Shown: positions 41,616 through 52,624, counted from the stretch's first letter. The stretch is 64,000 nt of DNA from Ariolimax columbianus (GCA_036924085.1 JAVGWX010000004.1:79872941-79936940), one strand, 5' to 3'. The notes: generated from the letters alone by a model not told the origin. A program made the numbers and translations.

Positions 41616-42051
41616 CTCCTCTTAGTTGAATGAAACACTATGTGGTGTTTAAAAAATCGGTACAATTTGAATTAAATGTGCAATCTATCTGTCCACTCAT
41701 CAATGAACATACCTTAGTATTTGAACTCCAATACTCCTTGAATTCAATATGTCTTTCAACCCCTAGTTTTTTTCCTCAACTTTCCTATTTGTTTTCTTTT
41801 ATGTCCTTGAAATATTTCATCTGTATGTCTACATGTCAATTGTATCAATTCCTTTCATCAGCTGTTTATTGTCTATCCATGTTTGTACGTCATACATTTG
41901 CAACATGTCCCTACTCTCACTTGTATGTCAATATATGATTCATGTTAGTGACAATAAATTTGGCTATATCTATTTTTTTTCTGGATTTCCATTTCCGTCT
42001 TCCGTTACAGCTGGCCATAAGTTACAAAATGTACGTTTTAAGCATATTAAT

Positions 42052-42214
42052 CCTGCCGAAGACGGATGTGTCGGACCGAAAGGTTCAAATATCGCAGTCA
42101 AGCTGTAAACTAGCGACACAACGCATTCCGTTCTCCCGACTACATCCGGCTACTTGCAAAGCCCTGATCAAGGCTTGGTAAAGAGAATTTGAGAACGAAA
42201 GAAGAAGAAGAAGA
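42052..42214 (+). mobile_element. 5'-truncated SINE(GAA) copy with TSD
   Basis: Flanked by the 11-bp duplication AGCATATTAAT at 42041-42051 and 42215-42225. It starts in the core at CCTGCCGAAGACGGATGTGT and ends TTTGAGAACGAAAGAAGAAG. 5' truncation with a clean TSD is the signature of a target-primed mechanism. Confidence 0.9.
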
Positions 42215-42257
42215 AGCATATTAATGATAAATGCAGCGACCAAAGACTCAGATTGGC

Positions 42258-43383
42258 TTCGTTTGTTCTCAATCTCCCGCTACCAAGCCCTGAAAAGAGC
42301 TTTGCAAGCAGCAGACTGTAGTCTAGAGAACGAAATGCTTCTTGTCGTAGTTTACAGATTGACTGCAATATCTGCACGTTTCGCTCCAACACATTTTTAT
42401 TACATTTTTTACATTTTATTTTGTACCGGGCTAGCCTTCCCTTTTCGATCCCTTCTCCTTAGCCAGTCTGCTCTCCCTTCTCCTTAGCCAGTCTGCTCTC
42501 CCTTCTCCTTAGCCAGTCTGCTCTCCCTTCTCCTTAGCCAGTCTGCTCTCCCTTCTCCTTAGCGAGTCTGCTCTCCCTTCTCCTTAGCCAGTCTGCTCTC
42601 CCTTCTCCTTAGCCAGTCTGCTCTCCCTTCTCTTTAGCCAGTCTGCTCTCCCTTTTCCTTAGCCAGTCTGCTCTCCCTTCTCCTTAGCCAGTCTGCTCTG
42701 TTGCAGCATGATATCCAGGATCACCGTGTGAAGGTGATTGTTATTGCTGAATACCCACAGTGAGTAGGATTACTTATTTGTGCGTCCTATAAAAGGACGT
42801 TAAGTGACGGGTTGTCGTAGCTTTCTTCACATCCCGAGCGTGCTAATGAAGGTAGACCGGCGTTCTCTAGGCGGTTGTGATATGCTTGACTTCATCTGTG
42901 TGTTGCTGACTACTACATGAATCTTGTCGATCTTTCACTTTGTTATCCAGACTACATTGACATCATCCCGTTTCGAGTAAGGGCTACGAGGAAGCCAAGG
43001 TGAGAGTCTTGTCCAGTTTGTTTTACCTGATCCTGAGTAACATGTCTGATCAGCATATTTTTCCTGGCCAGACATTGGTCATCCCTCTCCTCATGCGTGG
43101 AGGTGTAGAAGTGACTTGGCATCTCTGGTACACTGGCACTGACGCTAGTAGTCAGCTATGGGTCGCTGGCCCTGCTAGCAGTCAGCTATGGGTCGCTGGC
43201 CCTGACGCTAGCAGCCAGCTATGGATCGCTGGCCCTGACGCTAGCAGCCAGCTATGGATCGCTGGCCCTGACGCTAGTAACCAGCTATGGGTCGCTGGCC
43301 CTGACGCTAGCAGCCAGCTATGGATCGCTGGCCCTGACGCTAGAAGCCCGCTATGGACGGCTTCAGATCATGCGTACTCAGTC
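42258..43383 (-). mobile_element. SINE(GAA) copy with two expanded internal arrays
   Basis: On the minus strand it starts at about 43383 with a GCATGATCTGAAGC-like start and seven 33-bp units (43133-43360, TAGCGTCAGGGCCAGCGA). A 360-bp unrelated interruption (42736-43095) follows, then GGTGATCCTGGATATCATGC, ten 25-bp units (42456-42705, GGCTAAGGAGAAGGGAGAGC), and the 3' core to about 42258. The GAA tail is nearly lost. Elsewhere only the 33-bp array is expanded, so the two arrays vary independently. Confidence 0.8.
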
Positions 43384-43419
43384 TCTAGATCCCGATCAAA
43401 CGCAACAGAATGCTGTCAA

Positions 43420-43700
43420 TTCCGAACGTTACGCACAATAACACATACATCTAACATTTCATTGACGAGAATTAAGGAGATATTAGATGACAAGATAAAG
43501 GAGGTGCTAAAAGCTAACCAGTTTAAATTTGGAAGGGTCAGAGGTACATGGGATGTTATCGGATCATTGCGGGTGAATGAAGGATCACTATTTATCTGAT
43601 GTACTGACTACAAAGAAGTCTTTGATTGAGTATACTGGAACAAACCTTTTTAGAAAATGCAACATATGCATGTAAAGACTAGTCATTAGTTTCTTTCAGA
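43420..43700 (+). pseudogene. LINE reverse transcriptase fragment (finger to motif A)
   Basis: The frame 43380-43599 contains CQFRTLRTITHTSNISLTRI and FKFGRVRGTWDVIGSLR, like the NFRTIxLxSHxSKI and FGFRxGRGTxDAI blocks of RT. A broken motif A (DYKEVFD then a stop) follows near 43600. The rest of the RT is missing. Confidence 0.65.
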
Positions 43701-43705
43701 CTTAC

Positions 43706-43900
43706 TTACTTAGTCGCTCCACTTCTACCGTGAGGTGTAGAGGTTTGCCAAAGAGAACGCCACACTGCTCTATCCGCCGTATTTTTCCTGGCCCATTTCC
43801 AATTCAGCCCTCTATCACTTAGGGATTGTCTTATGTTGTCTTCCCAAAGTACTTTGGGACGTCCACTTTCAGAACCTGTATGAAAATCGTGAGGCAATTA
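43706..43900 (-). pseudogene. LINE C-terminal scrap
   Basis: Reads GRPKVLWEDNIRQSLSDRGL then RAVWRSLWQ, the GRPxxxWEDNIxxDL...W end of LINE proteins. Confidence 0.6.
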
Positions 43901-43988
43901 TTTCAATTACACACGGATTAACATCATCCATCATTAGCTCTTTCCGTCTTGTCAGACGATAGTAATTGTGCTTTGAAATGGTATGCAA

Positions 43989-44207
43989 CTACAGTCCATG
44001 ACGGTAACGAATGTGACTCGTAAAACCAATCCGGGCAGAAAAGCATCTTCCACAGTGTATGCAAGAAAAATCAGGGCCGTTTGCGGCATCACATGGTGTG
44101 GCGTGTCTTCTAAAACTCTGGGTCTTTAGCCATTCAGCAATCAGTCTTTGTCTATATTCCATGTTTAATCCTGTCCCTCCATGTAACACGATCCATGGCG
44201 ACAACAT
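43989..44207 (-). pseudogene. LINE C-terminus with C2H2 finger
   Basis: The last ~22 residues form C-x2-C-x12-H-x4-H (CIHCGRCFSARIGFTSHIRYRH), closely resembling the finger at the end of the 826-codon LINE frame (CSICSRCFRARIGLFSHMRTH). The preceding residues include RQRLIAEWLKTQSFRRHA. It is the end of a different family sharing this terminal finger. Confidence 0.65.
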
Positions 44208-44299
44208 TACAACCAGTCCTACAACAGATCAAACCAAATTATTAAAGAAGAGAGTATTTGCACTCTTCTTGCGGGACGAGATGGATAAATGACCTGCAC

Positions 44300-44690
44300 C
44301 ACGCTTTTGGACCACCATGATACACAAGTCACAAGGCGAAGGAAAGGCATATATTTAGCAGCTGATTGAATACCAGGATTCAAATACTCAAGTATGAGGT
44401 ATCAAGAACATTCGAACACTAATGACGACTATACATAACACTTAATCGAACTCGTTTTCATTTTTAACAGATAACTAACGACTGACCTACCAACAGGGGT
44501 TATAATTTCTGCCATCTTCCTCTCCGTTCACTTCAACTCTTTCTCCTAGGCGATCAGAAAAGCGTCACACACGTGACCGTTCAAGATGTCAGCGTTACAA
44601 CAGAAGTACACATTCACGCGCCAAATTCTAGTACGTAAATGCTGCGCTTTCCCAATTGGGCTTTTGTTGCTTGGAGTAAAGTATGTATCA
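44300..44690. other. Unassigned
   Basis: No long frame, repeat or element end recognised. It is a gap between a LINE end and the CR1/L2-like fragment. Confidence 0.4.
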
Positions 44691-44691
44691 T

Positions 44692-45215
44692 AACTTAACT
44701 TAACGTTTTTATTCTGGTTTAGAAGACTCATCAGCGTCTGTATACAGCCAGTTACATTTACATTCACTGCTCTAAAAGCTATGCGCATCCAATCTATTCT
44801 TAAATGCATTAACTGTCCCTACCTCCACTACCTCCTGAGACAATGCATTCCAATCATTCACCACTCTCTGACTAAAAAAAATATTTCCCAATATCCAATC
44901 TGGACCTTTCTTTAGTTAATTTGTATCTGTGCCCTCTTGTTCTCGTAGGTGGTTAGATTTGTAAAAAGAATTGTTAAAGTCTAATTTAACCTTTCCTATG
45001 ATTATCTTATAAACATGTATTGTCACCTCGATTTCTTCTCTTTTCTAGACACTGTAGGCCTGCTTTTCTGAGTCTTTCCTCATAACTGTAATTCTGGTAT
45101 CCCACAATCAGTTTTGTATCATTTCCAGCATATTTATATCTCCTCTACGAAAACGACTCTATACCTATACACAATACTCCAATCTAGGTTTAACTAAAGC
45201 TTTATACCAGAAAAG
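44692..45215 (-). pseudogene. CR1/L2-like LINE C-terminus and 3' end
   Basis: Minus-strand frames give YKIIIGKVKLDFNNSFY, LREQEGTDTN, LGNIFFSQRVVNDWNALSQE and VVEVGTVNAFKNRLD, the highly typical end of CR1/L2/jockey-type LINEs (FFSQRVVxxWNxLPxxVV...FKxxLD). The 3' end TAAAAACGTTAAGTTAAG and the ~65 bp before it match the tail of SINE-1. Confidence 0.78.
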
Positions 45216-45665
45216 AAGGACACATTAAGTTCAACCTATTCAAGTATTGCATTAACCACAGCCATTTGATATGTTAGTACACATTTTTAAATAAAGGCAT
45301 TGGAAAGATATTTAAACAAATTTGCAACAGTCAAGAAACATGTTCATAACCTGACGATAAAAGGAACATTCAGGATAAAAATCAAAAAGAAGAAAGAAGG
45401 TTATATTATTATATGTCACAACAGAAAATGTGAACGATATTAACATCTTGTACATCGATCTATTCCAATCATCACTATTATTATAATGTTCACAATTTTG
45501 TTGAAAGCGTGACATTTCTTTCATTTATCCTCTTACTTTCCTTTAACAAAATCATCATGCGTATGACCAGGCAGTGTATGTACTAGGTAAGTAACATTTT
45601 TGAGGCTATACAAGTTTAATGTAAAATTTCACTTTTATTAAAAATGTTTAACAAAGCTTGTTTAA
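45216..45665. other. Unassigned AT-rich DNA
   Basis: 450 bp with no recognised coding or repeat sequence. A 70-codon minus frame has no family resemblance. Confidence 0.4.
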
Positions 45666-46039
45666 TTTAACTTAACCTAACGTCTTTATACTGATTTAAA
45701 GACTTAACAGTCTGTATACAACCAGATTTCTGGTTTTTACTAATGTGCGAGTCCATCTTAACAGACTCAAACACTAGAGCTAAGTAGACCCGTAGCCAGT
45801 TAGGTGCCGTCTTTAGCTGCTCTTAACAAACCACCTGGGGAAAGGTACAAAAAAAACTTGGGTAGATTTTTAATTTGACATTTATTTGACAGTGGCCGTT
45901 AAGCCTTCTCTTTTCAATTTCCAACTGCAAAGGAATTTTTAACGTGCTCGACACTGAACAGTCTCCACCGTGATACGAACCCGAGACCTCCGGCACCCAA
46001 GGCGGACACCTTACCTCGAAACCACTGAAGGACAAATTG
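45666..46039 (-). mobile_element. tRNA-derived SINE-1, copy 3
   Basis: Minus strand: GTGGTTTCGAGGTAAGGTGT head, an imperfect B box (GGTTCGTATC), the GTTAAGAGCAGCTAAAGACG middle, and a tail ending AAAGACGTTAGGTTAAG. It lies only 450 bp from the LINE with the matching tail. The B box has mutated, so this copy is probably silent. Confidence 0.75.
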
Positions 46040-46414
46040 AGTGACCCAGGCCTCTCTTGAAAAACGCTTTGTTGGAATGCCTATCTGCAATCGATGCAAA
46101 TTAAATCTCCACAATTCCGACTAACGGCGATTGTCCTTTGGGACTAACGCGGTAATCTTTGCAGGCAAGGCAAAGATAGGCAGTTCACGCTTTACGGCGA
46201 ATCGATGGTCGATAGAGTACGTGCCAGCAATCTAGTACCTCCGAGGCACAAACAGTTAGTGATGATCTCTAATGTGTTGGTCAGACTCCCTTAGTGTACG
46301 CAACAACATCCAAAAGACCTTTGGTGGAATGCTTATCATCCTCTGGATTTCCGTGGATCAAGATAGATTCCGTTGGAGACAGTTGAAAGCCACAACGACA
46401 CTGTGGAACGGGTC

Positions 46415-46705
46415 ATTAAGATCATGAAGATTATTAAGATCAAAATCAAGAAAATCTCAAGATCAAGAAAATCATAAAAGATCAATAAAATCTTCAAGGT
46501 AAAAAAAATCCTTTTGATCTAGAAAATCCTCATTATCTATGAAATCACCGAAATCACCAACATCTCCAAGATGAAGAAGATCATTAAGTCTAAGAAAATC
46601 TTTACAATCAACAAAAATATTCAAGATAAAAAAAATGATTATGTTCAAGAAGATCATCTATCGTCTGTCAAGAAGATCTCCATAAACGACAAAATCAACA
46701 AAATC
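46415..46705. repeat. Imperfect AAGATCAAGAAAATC-type satellite
   Basis: Loose repeats of AAGATCAxxAAAATC over 290 bp. A similar GATCAAGATCAGGATC tail is seen at the 3' end of the LINE at 62290, so this may be an expanded LINE tail. The 370 bp to the left (46040-46414) are unassigned. Confidence 0.7.
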
Positions 46706-46708
46706 AAA

Positions 46709-47312
46709 ACTGACATACGGACGAGGTGTCCGGCCCATCCTAGTCGTGCTTTTTCTAGCAGTGCATGGATGCTGGGCATGTTAGCCCTCGAGAGAACCTC
46801 GATGTCGGTGACACGATCTTGCCATCGGATGTGGAATATTCGCCTCAGGCAACCTGTGTGGAAGTGGTTTAACCTCCTTGCATGTCCAGAGTAAACAGTC
46901 CAGCTTTCGCAGACATATAGTAGGGTTGTAATGATGTTGGCACGGTAGACTTTGGTCTTGACGCTGATGCCACGACGTTCCCACGCCATCGACCGCAATT
47001 CCACCAAAGGCTGTGCTGGCCCATGCTATTCTGCTTGCTACCTTATCGTCGAGGCTGACAGACCTCGACAGTGTACTGCCCAGATACGTGAATTTGTCTA
47101 CGGCATTCAGCGTCTGCCCGCTAACTGCAGTCTCTGGTTTTGTGTACGGCATGCCTGGTGCTGGTTGGTACATGACCTCTGATTTCTTAGCATTTATGGT
47201 TAGGCCAAAGTTTTCACATGCGGCCGAGAACCGGTCTATTCCAACCTGCATGTTCAATTCTGAGTTTTTGATCAGAGCGCCGTCATCAGCGAGTACAAGT
47301 TCCCTGATTTTG
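46709..47312 (-). pseudogene. Fragment of the 149-2690 LINE family, second copy
   Basis: Nearly colinear with 566-1180: GTVYSGHARRLNHFHTGCLR, RWQDRVTDIEVLSRANMPS and the INAKKSEVMYQPAPGMPY block are all present. A 6-bp deletion and a 1-bp insertion split it into two overlapping frames. Both ends are truncated and there is no tail. Confidence 0.88.
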
Positions 47313-47389
47313 TATTAATCCTTTCTATCAATCCCTTATTTATTGTTGTTATTGTTGTCCTTGCTGAAATGCTATTGGTCGTAACGTAG

Positions 47390-47490
47390 GTTTTGTTCGT
47401 GTTCTCGTCTCCGTGCGGTATCTGACCATACCCATTTATTATTTTAATTTTAACTTTGTCTTTTACTTTCCTCTCGGTATAATAGAAGCC
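47390..47490 (+). repeat. Dispersed repeat shared with 58750-58870
   Basis: Both copies contain TTTTGTT(C/T)GTGTTCTCGTCTC and GGTATCTGACCATACCCATTTA followed by a T-rich end and TATAATAG. At 58.7 kb it interrupts a LINE, so it is mobile or was once. Class unknown. Confidence 0.6.
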
Positions 47491-47522
47491 ATGTTGTTGG
47501 CCGCATTTAATGTTGCAATTTC

Positions 47523-47789
47523 ATGATTTTTCTGCATGTTTATGAAGATCTACTGGCTGGGAAATTATGTATGGTGTGTTTATCTTCTTCTATATTTGGA
47601 AGTGGCTGTGAGGTGTGGCTAGGGGAGGGGAGACTATGTCTTCTGCAAATCAAGGGTCCAGGTCTTATAACTGTTAAAAAGACACAATATTCTAAATCTT
47701 CATGGGATGATGACCATTTTAGCGACGAGTCTGGCACTGGACAGAAAATTACGGCTCCCCACGACACCCAAGTGAACGAAAGGGGTTAA
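47523..47789 (+). other. 88-codon frame, unrecognised
   Basis: Open frame including KTQYSKSSWDDDHFSDESG, compositionally protein-like, but without homologue or splice context that I can judge. It could be an exon or chance. The surrounding 47490-47970 has no repeat match. Confidence 0.2.
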
Positions 47790-47974
47790 GACAAGCCAGA
47801 ATCTCATTTCTCTCATAGTCCTTCTTGTAGTAACGAAGCAGAAAAGGTATTAGAAGACATCCTGAAGTGAACCGCAGATTTAATGTTAAATGAGTAGCGA
47901 AGTGGTTTATCGTGGAAAACTCTACAGCGCACGCCATGTGTTATCCGCCTGCCCTAGATTATTTATCAATCATC

Positions 47975-48785
47975 ATCATCAGGTGCCCTGCCGGTTGGCA
48001 TTAGCGATCGTGGACCTTCATCTACTTTTTTCACTTGTCGTTTACGAATGCTGTTATTAATTGTCGCCCCTGCCATTCTCTCAGGCTGTTCAACATCTTC
48101 TCTCTGGGCCTTCCTCTGTCTCTCTTCCCTGCTATCTTTCCCATTGTCATGATGCGCTCTAAACCACTTCTTCTTATATCATGCCGAAAAGGGAAGATTG
48201 CCTTGCTCTAATTCTTGCAATGAGTTGTCTTTGTGCCTCCCCGAGTGCTGTATCATTAGTCTTCTTTTCAGTCCATGAGAACTGCAGCATACTTCTGTAA
48301 AACCACAATCTCCGTTGCTTCCAAAGATCTAAAAGCAGGCTTGCTAATTGTCCATCTCTGTCATATGTCAGTACTGGTTCCACGAAGCATCAAAGGACTC
48401 TCTTTCACAATTCCAGTGACTGGGTTTGGTTATACAATATTTCGTTCATGATCTGGAAGACCGATATTGCTTTGGCTATTTTGATTTTTATTTCGTAATT
48501 GCATCTTTCATCTGATGTTATGTATGTTCTCAGGTATCCATTTTTCATCTTATGTTATGTATGTGCCCAGGTAAACTTGTCTCAATTTGGTCCCCTTCGC
48601 TTTAACGCATCTTTTTGGAGATCCCAGTTTCTTCGTCACTACCATCACTCCCGACTTCTTTTCATTTAAGCTGATGCCTTTGTTTTCACTTTTTTGAACT
48701 GCCATGTTTACCATTTCCTGCAAATCGGTTTCAGTCTGGTGTATTGATAAATATATTGTTCTTCTGAAAAGTTTATTTATCAATA
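47975..48785 (-). pseudogene. RTE-like LINE, RT thumb to C-terminus and 3' tail
   Basis: Minus-strand order: TETDLQEMVNMAVQKSENKG, LNEKKSGVMVVTKKLGSPKR, QVYLGTYIT, FSWTEKKTNDTALGEA, QRQLIARIRARQSSLFG, and RERQRKAQREDVEQPERMAG. It ends in a GAT-type tail at about 47968-47985. Shifts and stops break the frame into at least three pieces. The catalytic palm is missing. Confidence 0.8.
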
Positions 48786-48789
48786 GTTA

Positions 48790-49200
48790 GTTTAGTTAGT
48801 TTAGTTAGTTTTCTTACCACTTGTACCCTTTAGTGTCATGGTGAGCTTAAATCGTCTGTACTGCGCCAAGTACGTTGCGTCGATCAATGTGATTCCTTGT
48901 CGCTGCACAATAACTCTATTCTCATCTATCCACCTACCTCGCGGCCGCCCTCTTGCCCTGTAGCCAGATCTACCAGCATTGTAAGCCATCAGTGGAAGAT
49001 GATGAGGGTGCATTCTCATGAGATGACCAAACCAACTTATTTTCTGTCTGGAAATGTATTCCATACAAGACGTTGTGCCGACCATACTTTGAATGTCGTC
49101 GTTCCGCATTCTGTCTCTTCTGGTAACACCGATGACTTTCCTTAAACACTTCCTTTCACACCACGAGATTCAATTTTCGCGGGCCCTTGACAGAGGCCAT
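48790..49200 (-). pseudogene. RTE-like LINE C-terminus (family of 12683-13110)
   Basis: The frame 48801-49109 reads MRNDDIQSMVGTTSCMEYIS, RQKISWFGHLMRMHPHHLPL, RARGRPRGRW and a long end. It is the same family as the 12.7-kb fragment (TPCMEYTEKQIIKWFGHL). Confidence 0.75.
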
Positions 49201-49289
49201 GTTTGGCACTGGTAGCACATCAATTGGCATAAATATACTGTTTATCAGCTGGTGTTTTGTTGCCAAACTAATGCAATTTTCTCTTGCGA

Positions 49290-49445
49290 GAAACAACTAT
49301 TATTATTATTATTAATAATGTTGTGGAGAATAGACCCTGTCTCTCTGTCTTTTTGTACGTTGGTGCAGAGAATATCTAGGAAAATACGCCCATCCTCAAT
49401 GCGTCGAATATGACCGAGCCATCGCAGTCTACCTTGCCTGATCAA
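49290..49445 (-). pseudogene. LINE C-terminal scrap with TAA-type tail
   Basis: IRQGRLRWLGHIRRIEDGRI then FLDILCTN, followed by an AATAATAATAATAATAG tail at about 49294-49318. The same protein end (DGRIPKDMIYGEL) is seen at 61640-61853. Confidence 0.65.
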
Positions 49446-49555
49446 TGTGTGCGTGCTATGGAAGGCCAGTGCTTGTCAGCACTTCGGCATTCGTAATTCT
49501 GTTCTCCACAAACTGACACTGAGAATGTGACTTTGGCATCGCTGGTACAAGCTGT

Positions 49556-51562
49556 ATACAGGAAGAGATGACATCTGAGGAGTTGACATCGTACGCAAGG
49601 GATATTTTGATCTCGACAGCAAAAGACATGATTCCAAAGATATTGCACAAGACACAGAGCTATATAACAGAGGAAACACAGAAACTCATTGCAGAATAGC
49701 AACAATTAAAACAAATGGGAAGTAAGGGGACAAACACAGCATATAAAAACTGCGCAAGAAAAGTTAGAAGAGAAATAAGAAAAGATAAAAGAAGATATAT
49801 AGTAGAAACATGTAAGGATATAGAAAACCTACAACAACAAGGCAAAGAAGGGGATGCATTCAAAGCAATAAGAACAATGACAATGGAATTCCGTCCGGTT
49901 CAACATGTCATAAATGACAAAGGGATAACACATTAACAGAAACCAAAGACATACTGAATAGATGGAGAGAGTACTGCAGAACCATGTATGGAGATAGCAT
50001 AAAGCGCTCAGTTACAATCCTACCAAAGGATGAGAAAGAACCTGAACCAACATTGGAAGAAGTACGCTCTGCAATTAAAAGCCTGAAAAAGGGAAAGTCC
50101 ACAGGATGCGATGATATCCCAGCAGAGCTAATACAAACAGGAGGAGAGGCATGTGCTCGAGTCTATCACAAGCTGTGTAAACAGATATGGCACAGTGCAG
50201 AGTGGCCAGAAGCATGGAAGAAATCAATTTATATTCCCCTCCCCATAAAAGGCAACCTGAAGCTGTGCACGAACTACCGAACTATCGCACTGATCAGCCA
50301 TGCTTGCAAGATACTCTTGCGAATCCTATTAAGAAGGATAGAGAAAAGGTTTGAATCTGAAATTCACGTAGTCCAGGCAGGTTTTAGGAAAGACAGAGGG
50401 ACCCGGGACCACATATTCAATTTAATGAATATCTATGAAAAATGTAGAGAGTTTAATGTAGACCTGTACACATGTTTCATTGATTACACTAAGGCCTTCG
50501 ACACGGTAAAACATCAAAATCTGTGGAGAATCATGAAGGAAATGGGGTTTCCTTTGCATATAGTCCATCTCATTGAAACATTATACCAAGATCAAAAAGC
50601 CGCTGTCCGAGTATCTGGGCAAACATCAGATTGGTTTGCAGTACAAAAGGGAGTCCGACAGGGATGTATCCTCTCATCCTATCTGTACAACATATATGCG
50701 GAATGTATAATGAGAAATGTACGAGAAGATGAGAACATAGAAAGTTTCGACCCATTTACGATTGGGGGTACGAGATTCCAGAGTTACGATATGCAGATGA
50801 CACAGTGATACTATCAAGAAGTGCGGAAGGGCTAGAGCAGCTACTTTCAGCCGTTAATGGACATAGTAAAGATCAAAATCTGTTCATAAACAAAACAAAA
50901 CAAAGATAATGACCACCGATAAAACACAATGTCAGCATAAATTTACAGTGGGTGGTGAGGAAATAGATCAGGTCACACATTTTGAATATCTGGGCTCCAG
51001 AATCGACAAAAATGGTGACTGCTCGAAAGAAATCAGAAGAAACCAAGCTATGGCAATGCAGAGACTGAACAGCCTGAAGAAATTATGGCAGGGCACCAAA
51101 AAAACGATAAAAGTAAAAGTCTTTAGAGCCTGTGTTTTTCCTGTGGCAGCTTATGGTTGTGAAGCATGGGCGATTACCAAAACTTCTAGACAAAGAATCG
51201 AATCCTTCGAGTAAAAATGTTACAGAAAGATGCTCAGAATACCCTGGACAGAGAAAAGAACAAATGTAGACATTCGGCAAGAGTTGAGCATAGAGGAGAA
51301 CTGGTTTATCTATTCCATTTTGGCTAGAAAATGCAAATACTTTGGTCCCATCAAGAGACACAACGGTCTTGAGAGAACGGTGATGGAAGGTATGGTGCCA
51401 GGCAAAAGAGGAAGAGGTAGACCAAGAAGACGATGGCACCAAGATATCCAGGAGTGCCTGCGTATGACAGTGGCGGAAGCTGGAGTTTTGGCAAGGGAAC
51501 GAGTTTCTTTCAGACAGACTGTGATGGGAGCGACGTTCTACAAAGGACATGCTACATGATGA
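49556..51562 (+). mobile_element. RTE-like LINE with TSD, 5' truncated
   Basis: Flanked by the 13-bp duplication TGGTACAAGCTGT at 49543-49555 and 51563-51575. The 3' tail is a short ATGATGAT. It begins in the linker after the endonuclease. A decayed second copy is at 57040-57895. The target site is the edge of the 40-bp minisatellite that follows. Confidence 0.88.
49984..51556 (+). pseudogene. RTE-like reverse transcriptase, frameshifted
   Basis: The frame 49984-50808 holds GKSTGCDDIPAELIQ, NYRTIALISHACKILLRIL, QAGFRKDRGTRDHIF, motif A CFIDYTKAFDTV and motif B GVRQGCILSSYLYN. A shift near 50790 moves motif C (ADDTVILSRS) out of frame. Thumb and connector (HFEYLGSRIDKNGD, YGCEAWAITKTSRQRIESFE) follow at 50909-51214. 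A stop at 51212 precedes the rest (51230-51559: MLRIPWTEKRTN, RGRGRPRRRW). All expected parts are present in order but not in one frame. Confidence 0.85.
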
Positions 51563-51815
51563 TGGTACAAGCTGTTGAATTTCCTTTCCTGGACTCCATA
51601 CGTTGAACTTCCTTTCCTGGTCTGCATCCCTGGTACACGCTGTTGAACATCCTTTTCTGGTCTCCATTCCTGGTACAAGCTGTTGAACTTCCTTTCCTGG
51701 TCTGCATCCTTGGTACAAGCTGTTGAACTTCCTTTCCTGGTCTCCATCCCTGGTACAAGCTGTTGAACTTACTTTCCTGGTCTGCATCGCTGGTACAAGC
51801 TGTTGAACTTTCTTT
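51563..51815. repeat. 40-bp minisatellite
   Basis: Six units containing TGGTACAAGCTGTTGAACTT and CCTTTCCTGGTCTGCATCCC. Minus-strand ORFs here read repeated STACTRDGDQERKFN and are not genes. A single unit edge (GCATCGCTGGTACAAGCTGT) also precedes the LINE at 49536-49555. Confidence 0.9.
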
Positions 51816-51847
51816 GCAGAAGGTCGCTTTTTACAACCGCCAACCTA

Positions 51848-52573
51848 CGAGGAGCGTTTAAATTAAACCGGACCAAACTGCACCAAGTGAACATATGTAG
51901 GATGCTCATGAGCACTTCACTTCTGATGTAAACAGCAGATACCAATCGTCAATGTTGCAAATTCTCATTATCCTCCGACTCAAAGTTTCCTCAGCCGACC
52001 ATTGAAAACATGACCGGTGTGATACGAAATCCGTCCACAGTTGATTAGCGAGCGGTGATTTGGTTTCTAACAGCTGAAGTATGTAGATCAGTTGACATTC
52101 ATGGCAGAATGCAGACAGTGTATGGTGACAAAAGTGCGTCGAAGACAACAGTGAAGAACTGGCCAATGATATTCAAAGAAGGACGTGAGTTAACGAAAGC
52201 TCTTCCGAGACCAGGTCAGGAGGATATTGTTGAGTCAGAAGATGCCATCGCTAAAATTAATGCAGGAATTCGGGTCACCATACACTGCCTACATTCTGCG
52301 ATGAATGTCAACTGGTCGACATCCTTCAACTGGTCGACATCCTTCAGCTAGTAGATATCAGATCACCGCTCTCTGATAAACTCTTGATGAATTTCGTATC
52401 ACACCTACCATGTTTTCAACGGTCTGCTGAGGAAACTATGAGTCGGAGGATATTGAAATTTTGCAAACGTGACGGTTGGTATGTTGTGTTTACACCAAAA
52501 GTGACTTCATCATGCGCATCGTTCTTATGTTCACTTGTTGCAGTTTGGTTCGGTTTCCTTTGAATGCGCCTCG
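51848..52573 (+). mobile_element. 726-bp mariner-type element with ~185-bp inverted repeats
   Basis: Ends CGAGG(A/C)GC, flanked by TA on both sides (51846-51847 and 52574-52575). Left arm 51848-52030 and right arm 52389-52573 align over their whole length with many substitutions (AAACTGCA(C/A)CAAGTGAACAT, TCCTCCGACTCA, AGTTTCCTCAGC). Between them is a transposase N-terminus only. It is non-autonomous. A lone arm of the same family is at 57988-58125. Confidence 0.88.
52055..52300 (+). pseudogene. Mariner transposase N-terminal remnant
   Basis: FLTAEVCRSVDIHGRMQTVY, GDKSASKTTVKNW, IFKEGRELTKALPRPGQ is the paired helix-turn-helix region of mariner transposases, with the linker to the catalytic domain. 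The DDE core is deleted. Confidence 0.8.
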
Positions 52574-52624
52574 TATTTGGCTGTTATAAGTTTCTTGGAA
52601 AGTGTGCAATTCGGAAAGATGCCA

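Noticed and set aside
51083..51787. 234-codon minus-strand frame
   Set aside because: It runs antisense through the LINE C-terminus and the 40-bp minisatellite. Its repeated residues come from the array.
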